Assembly (NCBI GenBank): GCA_902826685.1
Contig: CADEFT010000035.1
Location: forward strand, 1-64,000
Length of the DNA: 64,000 nucleotides
Direction: 5' to 3'
DNA from: an uncultured Acidobacteriota bacterium
GTDB taxonomy: Bacteria > Acidobacteriota > Terriglobia > Bryobacterales > Bryobacteraceae
The notes beneath the pieces were generated by a model. That model did no database searches, was not told the origin of the DNA, and saw nothing but the letters and a program-made list of their open reading frames with translations. A program made the translations under genes and the position numbers. Positions 1 through 7,729 of the stretch are shown one piece after another. The number at the start of each line of letters is the position of its first letter. Position 1 is the first letter of the stretch.

Positions 1-760
1 CATCCTCACCGGCGGCAAGGCGATCATGGAAGAGACCGGCATCAAGCTGGAAGGCGTTCGTCTCGAAGACCTCGGCCGCGCCAAGCGCGTGACCGTGGAT
101 AAGGACAACACCACCATCGTCGACGGCAACGGCCAGCAGAAGACCATCGAAGGCCGCATCAAGCAGTTGCGCGCGCAGATCGAGGAGACCACCTCGGACT
201 ACGATCGCGAAAAGCTGCAGGAGCGGCTGGCCAAGCTCGCCGGCGGCGTCGCGGTGATCAAGGTCGGCGCGGCCACCGAGACCGAAATGAAGGAAAAGAA
301 GGCTCGCGTGGAAGACGCGCTGCACGCCACCCGCGCGGCGGTGGAAGAAGGCATCGTTCCGGGCGGCGGCGTGGCTCTGCTGCGTGCCTCCGGCATCCTG
401 AGCAGCCTGAAGGCCACCGGCGACGATCAGATCGGCATCGACATCGTGCGCCGCGCCTGCGAGGAACCGATCCGCCAGATCGCCGGCAACGCCGGTTTTG
501 AAGGCGCGATCGTAGTGGAGAAGATCCGCGCCGGACAAGGCAACAACTACGGCTTCAACGCCGCCACCGGCGACTTCCAGGACCTGGTGAAGGCCGGTGT
601 GATCGATCCCGCCAAGGTGACCCGTACGGCTCTGCAGAACGCTTCCTCGATCAGCGCTTTGATGCTGACCACCGAGGCGATGATCTGCGAGATTCCGGAA
701 AAGAAGCCGGCTCCGCCTCCGGGCGGCGGCCATGGCGGCGGACCGGAAATGGATTACTAA
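1..760 (+). CDS. groEL: GroEL chaperonin (60 kDa), C-terminal part, 5' end outside window
   Basis: The frame is open from base 2, so the gene starts upstream of the window; about 252 of the usual ~545 residues are visible. They cover the end of the apical domain and the second intermediate/equatorial half. Recognisable chaperonin blocks are ILTGGKAI at the very start, GRIKQLRAQIE, LAKLAGGVAVIKVGA, the family signature AAVEEGIVPGGGVALLRA, NAGFEGAIV and DPAKVTRTALQNA. The product forms the double-ring ATP-driven folding chamber with GroES in the cytoplasm. The C-terminal tail is odd: instead of GGM repeats it ends PPPGGGHGGGPEMDY, so the floppy cavity tail is His/Gly-rich. A strong hairpin terminator follows 22 bp after the TAA stop. 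Identification is essentially certain; whether this is the main or a second groEL copy cannot be told. Confidence 0.98.
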   Translation, partial: ILTGGKAIMEETGIKLEGVRLEDLGRAKRVTVDKDNTTIVDGNGQQKTIEGRIKQLRAQIEETTSDYDREKLQERLAKLAGGVAVIKVGAATETEMKEKKARVEDALHATRAAVEEGIVPGGGVALLRASGILSSLKATGDDQIGIDIVRRACEEPIRQIAGNAGFEGAIVVEKIRAGQGNNYGFNAATGDFQDLVKAGVIDPAKVTRTALQNASSISALMLTTEAMICEIPEKKPAPPPGGGHGGGPEMDY

Positions 761-782
761 ACCGCACGCAAGCACTGAACAG

Positions 783-818
783 AAAGGCCCGCTGCACTTA
801 CCGGTGCGGCGGGCCTTT
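783..818 (+). terminator. Rho-independent terminator of groEL
   Basis: AAAGGCCCGCTGCAC and GTGCGGCGGGCCTTT form a 15-bp stem with a single G-U wobble pair and a 6-nt loop, followed by TATAATTTCT. It lies 22 bp after the groEL stop and before the lipase gene. Confidence 0.9.
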
Positions 819-823
819 ATAAT
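818..823 (+). promoter_or_regulatory. Candidate -10 box (TATAAT) for the lipase gene, possibly leaderless
   Basis: A perfect TATAAT overlaps the last T of the groEL terminator. Its expected transcription start (6-8 nt downstream) falls on the TTG at 830 proposed as the start codon of the next gene. No Shine-Dalgarno sequence is seen before that TTG, and no convincing -35 box is present, so this is a suggestion only. Confidence 0.35.
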
Positions 824-829
824 TTCTAA

Positions 830-1861
830 TTGGACAACGCTCCCAATCCCTTCGTCGTATTTGTGCCGGGCATTCTCGGGAGTGAGTTGTTCTCGCGCGA
901 CCCCGTCGGGCGCCCGAGATGGGTCTGGTCCGGCAACACCGGAGTTTTGCTCGATTCGCTTGTCGAAGACCCGCGCCGGCTCTGGAATCCGGACATCGAA
1001 GTCTACTGTGGAGACGTAATCAGAAAACTGACCGGGTTAGTCACGGGAGATGTGTACGGACCCTTTTTGGAGCAACTGGCGGAGCGTGGGTTGGTTGAGG
1101 GCGAAAATCTGCACCTTTTCCCCTACGACTGGCGGCTCGATCTGAGAGACTCCGCGGAACGATTTGCGGCCAGAATGCGGCAACTGGAAGGGGATTTCCG
1201 GATCGTCGCCCACAGCATGGGCGGATTGGTCGTAAGGCTCGCCCTGCATCGCTATCCGGATATTGCCCATCGAACTCTTCGCTATGTCCAGGCCGGCACA
1301 CCCTGCCTGGGATCGGCAAAGGCATTCCGGACCTTGAAATCGGGCGATCTGGGGTTCGGCAAGGCGATGAACGCCGTTCTCGCCTTAGCCGCGAAGGTTT
1401 CGCCTGCGATCCGGGCCAACCTCCTCGGCAGCCTGCAGGAAATGCCATCGCTCTACCAACTGCTGCCGCCGATGAACGAACAGTGTCTAAAACCTCCAAC
1501 CGGTCCCTATGTCAGCGCCTTGGATCCAAAAGTTTGGCGGCTGGCTGGCCCGAAGAGCAACGCCAGTGATGCCGCCAGTTTTCACACCGTACTGGAAGGC
1601 TTCAAGTTTGATCGAATTCTGACGATATCCGATAGTGGACGTGACACAGATCACGTGCATGGCGTCGACGGCTACTTCGATAACCCGAGGCCGCTCGATT
1701 TTAAGGTGGCCGGAGATGGCACGGTGCCGCTCAGGAGTTCGACATACGGCACGCCGGACAAGCTCCGTTACACGTTGGGGGCAGCTGTGGCTCACGACCA
1801 GATCCTCAACGACGGACGCTATCAGCGGGAAATCTTCCGTGCACTCGGGCTTCCTACCTAG
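830..1861 (+). CDS. LCAT-family alpha/beta hydrolase (lipase/acyltransferase-like)
   Basis: A 343-residue cytoplasmic-looking protein resembling the lecithin:cholesterol acyltransferase/lipase family. The N-terminus carries the oxyanion-region motif FVPGILGSELF. The nucleophile elbow is AHSMGG with Ser129. Asp296 lies in DGTVPLRS and His322 in VAHDQIL, which gives a complete Ser-Asp-His triad in the right order. Such enzymes cleave or transfer fatty acyl chains from (phospho)lipid esters; the substrate here is unknown. The start is TTG at 830, because no in-frame ATG occurs before the catalytic core. No signal peptide is seen. The gene sits alone after the groEL terminator, and the next gene begins 46 bp downstream, so the two may be co-transcribed. 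Confidence 0.8.
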   Translation: MDNAPNPFVVFVPGILGSELFSRDPVGRPRWVWSGNTGVLLDSLVEDPRRLWNPDIEVYCGDVIRKLTGLVTGDVYGPFLEQLAERGLVEGENLHLFPYDWRLDLRDSAERFAARMRQLEGDFRIVAHSMGGLVVRLALHRYPDIAHRTLRYVQAGTPCLGSAKAFRTLKSGDLGFGKAMNAVLALAAKVSPAIRANLLGSLQEMPSLYQLLPPMNEQCLKPPTGPYVSALDPKVWRLAGPKSNASDAASFHTVLEGFKFDRILTISDSGRDTDHVHGVDGYFDNPRPLDFKVAGDGTVPLRSSTYGTPDKLRYTLGAAVAHDQILNDGRYQREIFRALGLPT

Positions 1862-1907
1862 CTTCCTGGCAGGCGCTTTGCCGATTACACTGAAAGAGGA
1901 GACGAAT

Positions 1908-2570
1908 ATGTCCAGCCCCTATCGCGCGTTCGCCTCGCTATCCAAGGCGGTGATCCGGAACTCCTCGTGTAGTCCGTCTGCGCTGCTGCCGGACGAGACC
2001 GCTGCGATCGAGGCCGAAGTCTCCCTTAAGGGCGGTGAGCCTCCAGCAATAGTCGAGATGGAGGTACGCTCGCAGGCTGGGGAGATCGTGAGCCAGGGTC
2101 ATCTGGAGCCGGTCGCAGAATCCCGCTACCAAGGTACCTGGTCGCCCGAAGGCCGGACACCGGGTATCTACGAAGTGTTCCTGCGGCTGCCAGGAGCGGA
2201 GCGGTGGCGGGTACTCACGCTAACGCTTTTGCCGCGAGAGGAATACGAATCTTTCAGCGCCGGAATCCGCCAGCGTGAGCAGGCCGCCGCGTGCCTTGCG
2301 GAAAACGACACGGCCGGCGCGGTGAAAGCCCTCACTGAAGCCATCAGGAAGTACAGGATTGCGGCTCAGCCAGCCGTTATGGCGGAGGTCATGCTCGACT
2401 TGGCCGGGCTCCGCGTGAAAATGGGAGAGATACCGAAAGCATCCTCTCTATACCGCGAGGTTCTCGCCCTCCGCGAGCAGGAGGGAGATGAGGCAGGCGC
2501 AGCATATTGCCGGACACGCATTACCGCGCTGAAATCGGCAAAGGTAAAGGCACTCGAAGCGGGCTTCTGA
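1908..2570 (+). CDS. Unknown protein, beta-rich N-terminus and TPR-like C-terminus
   Basis: A 220-residue protein of unknown function. The ATG at 1908 was chosen because a good ribosome site (AAAGAGGAG) lies about 9 bp upstream; a longer reading in the same frame runs into the lipase gene and is not credible. Residues ~20-120 (SALLPDETAAIEAEVSL, GIYEVFLRLPG) look like a small immunoglobulin-like or carbohydrate-binding-like sandwich. Residues ~125-215 are helical, with a pattern of EQAAACLAENDTAGAVKAL and KASSLYREVLALRE typical of tetratricopeptide pairs. It follows the lipase on the same strand and could be its partner, but this is only inferred from position. Confidence 0.65.
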   Translation: MSSPYRAFASLSKAVIRNSSCSPSALLPDETAAIEAEVSLKGGEPPAIVEMEVRSQAGEIVSQGHLEPVAESRYQGTWSPEGRTPGIYEVFLRLPGAERWRVLTLTLLPREEYESFSAGIRQREQAAACLAENDTAGAVKALTEAIRKYRIAAQPAVMAEVMLDLAGLRVKMGEIPKASSLYREVLALREQEGDEAGAAYCRTRITALKSAKVKALEAGF

Positions 2571-2576
2571 ACACGC

Positions 2577-2714
2577 TCACTTTAGCTCCGCCAGCGCCCG
2601 CTTGGCCACTTCCGCTATCCGGCTTCTGTCGCCTTGGCGCGATGGCGTTTCGTCGGCACCGAGGGCGGCGTTGTTGCGAGGAGGCGTCGCAAGGAATGCC
2701 ACGACGAGGCGCAT
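2577..2714 (-). CDS. Possible 45-residue small protein downstream of the TonB receptor
   Basis: This short frame starts 8 bp after the stop of the upstream receptor gene and reads MRLVVAFLATPPRN, ending RIAEVAKRALAELK. It fills the gap between two convergent genes. The terminal helix looks protein-like, but there is no recognised family and no strong ribosome site. It may equally be noncoding. Confidence 0.25.
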   Translation of the reverse strand: MRLVVAFLATPPRNNAALGADETPSRQGDRSRIAEVAKRALAELK

Positions 2715-2722
2715 CACCGTTC

Positions 2723-5068
2723 CTAAAATCGCCAGTCAAACCCCACCAACGGAAAAATCCCCAACTGATCGCCGAATTCCGGAGCGTTCCGGTCCCGGCT
2801 CCAGCCAAGACCGCCCACGTTCTTCCGGTTGGTGACATTCTGCGCGCCGAAGAAAACCAGGAAAGGCTTGTCCCGCACCCGGAACAAACGGTCCACTCGG
2901 ACGTCCACGCGCGCATAGGCGGGCAGGCGAAGCGCATTCACCTGCGTGAGATCGAACACGCCCCGCTGCAGTTGCTTCGACAGAGGCTCGTTATAGGGCG
3001 TGTAAGGACGGCCCGCCAGGTGCGTGGCGCGCAAAGAAAACTCCCACTTCGGTGTGAGCCTGTATCCACCCACCAGATTGAACACGCGCGGATAATCGAA
3101 CGTGGAAGGGCGCGCCACGCCGTCCAGCCCTCCCTGCCTGCTGCGTGAGATCGCGTAGTTGGCCTGGCCGAACCATTTGTCGGTAAACTTCTTTTCGACG
3201 AACAGTTCCACGCCGCGAGCATGGCCCCGCCCCGCGCTGGTGAGCGGAAACACGATCTCACGCACCGCGAAAGTATCGCCCACGTTGGCCAGCGAAAGCG
3301 CCCCGAATTGCGACGATACCGGATAGTTTTTATAGACCTTGCTGTAGCCTTCCACCGTGAAGCGCAGCGTCGGACTCACAACGTAGCTGAACCCGGTCAC
3401 CCAATGGTCGGACCGGAACGGCGTCAGTCCCCTGTTTTGCGCAAAGGCCGAAAGAAACAGAAACAGCGGCTGCTGATAATACTGCCCATAGGACAGGCGC
3501 CAGCTTAGTTTGTCGCTGACGCGAAAGCTGACGCCGGCGCGGGGGCTGAACCGCGTCCGGCCAATGTAACGGTAGTTGTCCAGCCGTCCGCCCCAAGTCA
3601 GATTCCACCGCCCGCCCAGGCTGCGCGTGTTCTGAAAGTAGCCCGACGGCTGATAGGCGAGGAAACGGCGGTCCAACTGGAACGGATTGATATCGTTCAC
3701 CGCCGTGAAAGGGCTGTTCTGTCCGAAAGGCGAAGCCGTGTCATAGTCGATCCGGAAAAGCTTGTAACTCGCGCCCGTTTGGATCTTCTCGAGCATCGGT
3801 ACGTAGGACGTGAGATCGTACTTGACCGTCGTCTCTCCCTCGCGCGAGTTATCGCGGTAAACGATGGGCGCCCGGGCGATGGCCTGGTCCACCGGCACCG
3901 TGAAGTCCCGCGGGCCGTTGCGGAACAGGTCGCGCACCGCCGACCCCACCTTCGCTTCCGAATGCGTGACGCCGAGCAGCCCCACCGTCCGCTCGCCGAT
4001 CAGGCGCTGCCAGTTGAATCCGTTGGCCGAGCGCCAGCCGTCATAGCGGATGTCCAGCGTATTGAGATTGGAATCGTCGGAGAATTGTTCCTGCTTCGCT
4101 CCCAGGCGAATCGAATCGACGCCGGTTACCGTGGCGGCCCAGATGCGATCGCGCGGGCCTACGTCGTACACCGTTTTTCCATTGAGGGTGTAAACCACCG
4201 GCACGCCGCCAAAGCCGACGTCATCGGTGAAGGCATCGAGAAACGACCGGCGCGCCGAAACGACCCAGGAACCCTTGCCCTTCCGGATCGGCCCTTCAAA
4301 AATCGCCCCACCACCGGCGAAGCCCAACGTCAACCGCCCGTTGAAGGAATCGCGCGAGCCCTCGCGCTGCGCGATCTGCAACACGCTCGAAGTCCGGTTC
4401 GTATAGGGCGACGGATAGCCGCCCGTCAGAAACGTGGCGTCCTGAATCAGTTCGGCGTCGAGCAGGCTGACGGTGCCGCCCGCCGAGGCGAAATTGGCAA
4501 AGGCGTTGATGTTCGGAATCTCGATGTTATCGACAATGAAGAGATTCTCCAGCGGACTGCCGCCGCGCACGATAATGTCGTTGCGGAAGTCGTTGGACCC
4601 GATCGCCACGCCGGGCAAGGTCTGCACATAGCGCGCAACGTCCTGCAGCGAGCCCGCCGTTTTTGAAATCTCGCGGCGCTGCACCAGGTAGCCCGAGTTT
4701 TTGATCTCCTCGGGCGCCAGGAATACCGAGTCGTTGACCGTGATCGATTCGGTTATGGCCGCCAGTCGCGCCAGCTCGATTTCCACGCCGGCATCGAGAC
4801 CCGCTCGAACTTCCGCTTTCACGTTGCGCAGGGGCGGCTCACCGGGCGCCGTAACGGTCAGAACCGCTTCGCCGGCGCGCACCTCGGCGATCCGGAAACG
4901 TCCCGCGGCATCGGTGGTGGCGCAGCGATTGGCGCCCTCGACGCACACCTGAACACCAACCGCCGGACTGCCGTTGGCGCCTTTCACCATTCCACTGATA
5001 GACCCCGCCCCGGTGGTGTCCTGGGCACGGGCAAGGAGTACGCACAGATAGAGTGCTGGAATTTTCAT
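2723..5068 (-). CDS. TonB-dependent outer-membrane receptor with carboxypeptidase-regulatory N-terminus
   Basis: A 781-residue outer-membrane protein. The ATG at 5068 starts a signal peptide (MKIPALYLCVLLARAQ); a longer in-frame reading upstream lacks sense. Residues ~20-100 form a carboxypeptidase-regulatory-like beta sandwich (GSISGMVKGANGSPAVGV, GRFRIAEVRAG). Residues ~125-250 are the plug (VQTLPGVAIGSNDF, GGSPLENLFIVDNIEI). The rest is the 22-strand barrel, ending in the aromatic sorting residue of VGFDWRF. Such proteins import ligands across the outer membrane using TonB/ExbBD energy; the large Acidobacterial set is mostly assigned to saccharide or peptide uptake. The ligand is not predictable here. 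It is convergent with the 1908 gene; hisN lies upstream on the same strand, 64 bp away. Confidence 0.9.
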   Translation of the reverse strand: MKIPALYLCVLLARAQDTTGAGSISGMVKGANGSPAVGVQVCVEGANRCATTDAAGRFRIAEVRAGEAVLTVTAPGEPPLRNVKAEVRAGLDAGVEIELARLAAITESITVNDSVFLAPEEIKNSGYLVQRREISKTAGSLQDVARYVQTLPGVAIGSNDFRNDIIVRGGSPLENLFIVDNIEIPNINAFANFASAGGTVSLLDAELIQDATFLTGGYPSPYTNRTSSVLQIAQREGSRDSFNGRLTLGFAGGGAIFEGPIRKGKGSWVVSARRSFLDAFTDDVGFGGVPVVYTLNGKTVYDVGPRDRIWAATVTGVDSIRLGAKQEQFSDDSNLNTLDIRYDGWRSANGFNWQRLIGERTVGLLGVTHSEAKVGSAVRDLFRNGPRDFTVPVDQAIARAPIVYRDNSREGETTVKYDLTSYVPMLEKIQTGASYKLFRIDYDTASPFGQNSPFTAVNDINPFQLDRRFLAYQPSGYFQNTRSLGGRWNLTWGGRLDNYRYIGRTRFSPRAGVSFRVSDKLSWRLSYGQYYQQPLFLFLSAFAQNRGLTPFRSDHWVTGFSYVVSPTLRFTVEGYSKVYKNYPVSSQFGALSLANVGDTFAVREIVFPLTSAGRGHARGVELFVEKKFTDKWFGQANYAISRSRQGGLDGVARPSTFDYPRVFNLVGGYRLTPKWEFSLRATHLAGRPYTPYNEPLSKQLQRGVFDLTQVNALRLPAYARVDVRVDRLFRVRDKPFLVFFGAQNVTNRKNVGGLGWSRDRNAPEFGDQLGIFPLVGFDWRF

Positions 5069-5132
5069 CGATCGACCAGACTGATTGTAAAGATGGCTCG
5101 ACTCGTCCAACGGGCTTAATTTCTTGCCGCGC

Positions 5133-5906
5133 TCAGTACCCCTCGCCTCGCAGGAAGCGCTTGATCTCCGGCTCCAGCGCGGGCGTGCAAACCACGCAAT
5201 TGCCGGCGTGGATGCTGTTTCCCCCGTCGAAATTAAAGAACCGGCCGCCCGCTTCTTCCACAATGACGCGGATCGGCGCCAGGTCCCACGCCTTCGCCGA
5301 AGGTTCCACCCAGACGTCGCCGTGGCCGGCCGCCACCAGCATGGCGTCCGGAGCGCCGCTCATACTGCGCACAGCCCAGAACTTACCCATGAACGGAACC
5401 ACGCGATCGGCGAATTCACGGGTGTAAGCTTCCCGCAGGCCGTTGAAAAACAGCACCGCCTCTGAGACCTTCGTCTTATCGGATACCTGAATGCGCTCGC
5501 CGTCGCACCAGGCGCCTCCTCCGCGCGTGGCGTAGTATTCCTTGCCCCAGCCCACCAGGTTGGCCACGCCCACCAGAACGTCGTTGCCGGATTCAAGGCC
5601 GATCAGGACGCTCCACAGCGGGCTGCCGCGCGAAAAATCGCGTGTGCCGTCGATGGGATCGATGATCCACCGCCGCCCGCTCTTCCCCTCGCGTCCCGCG
5701 CCTTCTTCCCCCAACAGGCCATCTTCGGGGAAAGCTTCGGCCAGCATGTTGGCGATCAGCTTCTCCGCCTCGCGGTCGGCGATGGTGACCGGAGATTCGT
5801 CGGCCTTCTCTTCGGCCTTCACGCCACTCTTCTGATAGCGGAGCGCCAATTCCCCCGCGCGTTTGGCGGCAAGCCGCGCCACTTCTAATTCACGTGCCAA
5901 AGACAT
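5133..5906 (-). CDS. hisN: Inositol-monophosphatase-family phosphatase, probably histidinol-phosphatase
   Basis: A 257-residue Mg-dependent phosphatase. Metal-site motifs are all present: GEEGAG near residue 67, WIIDPIDGTRDFSRG, and AWDLAPIRVIVEEAGG near the end. The DPIDGTRDF block followed by LWSVLIGLE resembles HisN histidinol-phosphatases, which catalyse the penultimate step of histidine synthesis, more than classical inositol monophosphatases (SuhB) or CysQ. The start at 5906 (MSLARELEVARLAAKRAGEL) matches the family N-terminus; an upstream extension would overlap the divergent acyl-CoA synthetase. Only 44 bp separate the two divergent starts, so their promoters must be interleaved. Specificity remains inferred; no other his gene is present. 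Confidence 0.8.
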   Translation of the reverse strand: MSLARELEVARLAAKRAGELALRYQKSGVKAEEKADESPVTIADREAEKLIANMLAEAFPEDGLLGEEGAGREGKSGRRWIIDPIDGTRDFSRGSPLWSVLIGLESGNDVLVGVANLVGWGKEYYATRGGGAWCDGERIQVSDKTKVSEAVLFFNGLREAYTREFADRVVPFMGKFWAVRSMSGAPDAMLVAAGHGDVWVEPSAKAWDLAPIRVIVEEAGGRFFNFDGGNSIHAGNCVVCTPALEPEIKRFLRGEGY

Positions 5907-5950
5907 CGGAAATTCTATTTTAGCGTCGCCGCCATGATAGGATTCTGACG

Positions 5951-7729
5951 ATGAGCCCGCGTACGGTACATTCGCTTCTTCAGGAGGCAGTCTCGAAGTG
6001 GGGCGATGCACCGGCGCTTCACCAGCCCGTCCCCGGCGGCAAGCAGAAGGTCTATACGTGGCGCGAGTTCCATGACGCCGCGGTCGAAGTCGCCTGCGGG
6101 CTGCACAAGCTTGGGCTGCGGAAAGGCGACGTCGTCGCCCTCGATTCGGAAACGCGCGCCGAGTTTTACCTGGCCGATTTCGCCATCATGGCGGCGGGCT
6201 GCATCGCCGCCGCGGTCTACACGGCCTACCCCGCCAGTGAGATCGCCGTCACGCTGGGCGCCTCCACCGCCAAGCTGGTCTTCGTCGATACGCCCAAGGT
6301 TCTGAAGGGCCTGCTGGCCGCGGGCGGTACCGCGTTGAACGTGCAATGGGTGCTGCTCACCGGCTCAGGCGACGGAGCCATGACGCTTGAGGAGTTGCGT
6401 ACGCTCGGCCGCGCGGCGCTGCGCGAGGATTCCCGCTACTTCGAGCGGCTCCATGCCGCCGTGAAGCCCGCCGACTACGCCATTCTCTATCTCACCTCCG
6501 GCGCCACCGGCGAGCCGAAGATGGGGCTCACGACTCATGGCGCCCTGGTTTCGAACGTCGACATGGGACCCTCCGTGGTCGATCTTTCCCCCAAAGACAG
6601 CGTGCTGGTGTTTCTGCCTTCCGCCCACATCGCGCAGCGCATCGGCGTGCAGCTTCTGTGTGTGCGCACCGGCGTCCCCGCCTGGTTTTCCGAAGGACTC
6701 ACCAAGCTGCCGCATGAGCTGCAATCGGTGCGGCCCACCTATTTTCTGGCGCCGCCGCGCGTCTGGGAACGGATCTATTCCAGCGTCTGCACGGAAATCA
6801 AAAAGCGCAGCCCCGCCATGCAGAGGCTCTTTTGGGGCGCCCTCGGGCTCAGCCTCAAGGCGGCGAAACTGCGCGCCAAGGGTGCCGGCGTGCCCGCCTG
6901 GATGACGGCTTCGCTCAAACTGGCCGACAAAGTCGTCTTCACGAAACTGCGCCAGCGCTTCGGGGGACGCATGTCGTTTCCGGTTTCAGGCGCCGCGCCC
7001 CTCGGCAAGGATCTGGCGCACTTTTACGAAGCCATCGGCATGCCCATTCGCGAAGGCTACGGCCTGACCGAAGGCGGCATCACCACGCTCAACCCGCCGC
7101 GTCCCAAACCCGGCAGCATCGGCCGGATGCTGCCCGGCGTGCAGTATAAATTCACCCCGGAGGGCGAGCTATGCCTCGGTGGACCCACCATTTTTTCCGG
7201 CTATTTCCAGGATCCTGAAACAACGGCGCAAGTGCTGCGCGACGGCTGGCTGCACACCGGCGACATCGCCGAACTCGACGCCGACGGGTTCTTTTCCATC
7301 ACCGGCCGCAAGAAGGAACTCATCGTTTCTTCCAACGGCAAGAAGATCTATCCTTCGCGCATCGAGAACCTGTTGAAGATGGAGCCGATTTTCAACCAGA
7401 TGATCCTGGTTGGCGACAAGCGGCCCTACATCAGCGCCCTGTTCACCATCAACCAGCAGGCCGCCGAATCGCTCGCCGGCAAGGGCCGCCCCGTGCATGA
7501 GCTGGTTACCTCGGACGAGGTGAAATCGGAAGTCAAGCGCGCCGTCGGCAAGGTGAATAAACTGCTCGCACCCTTTGAGCAGGTGCGCAAGTTCCGCATC
7601 CTCGAACGCGACTTCACCATCGAGAACGGCGAGCTTACCGCTACCATGAAAGTACGCCGGGCCAAGGTGCTCGAGAATTTTCAGAACGTGGTTAGCGAGC
7701 TCTACGTTGGAAAAGAAGAAGCCGATTGA
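5951..7729 (+). CDS. Long-chain fatty-acid-CoA ligase (AMP-forming)
   Basis: A 592-residue member of the acyl-adenylate-forming superfamily, activating a carboxylic acid with ATP and then CoA in two steps. The P-loop-like motif is LYLTSGATGEPKMGLTTH, slightly unusual because Met sits between the invariant Lys and Gly. Further motifs are GYGLTEGG, the hinge LHTGDIAELDADGFFSITGR and the C-terminal KKELIVSSNGKKIYPSRIE. The lack of membrane segments and the overall layout match FAA1/FadD15-like long-chain ligases. The gene overlaps the next gene by 23 bp if that one uses TTG, and it leads a tight same-strand run that extends to 17.6 kb. Chain length preference cannot be read from sequence. Confidence 0.9.
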   Translation: MSPRTVHSLLQEAVSKWGDAPALHQPVPGGKQKVYTWREFHDAAVEVACGLHKLGLRKGDVVALDSETRAEFYLADFAIMAAGCIAAAVYTAYPASEIAVTLGASTAKLVFVDTPKVLKGLLAAGGTALNVQWVLLTGSGDGAMTLEELRTLGRAALREDSRYFERLHAAVKPADYAILYLTSGATGEPKMGLTTHGALVSNVDMGPSVVDLSPKDSVLVFLPSAHIAQRIGVQLLCVRTGVPAWFSEGLTKLPHELQSVRPTYFLAPPRVWERIYSSVCTEIKKRSPAMQRLFWGALGLSLKAAKLRAKGAGVPAWMTASLKLADKVVFTKLRQRFGGRMSFPVSGAAPLGKDLAHFYEAIGMPIREGYGLTEGGITTLNPPRPKPGSIGRMLPGVQYKFTPEGELCLGGPTIFSGYFQDPETTAQVLRDGWLHTGDIAELDADGFFSITGRKKELIVSSNGKKIYPSRIENLLKMEPIFNQMILVGDKRPYISALFTINQQAAESLAGKGRPVHELVTSDEVKSEVKRAVGKVNKLLAPFEQVRKFRILERDFTIENGELTATMKVRRAKVLENFQNVVSELYVGKEEAD

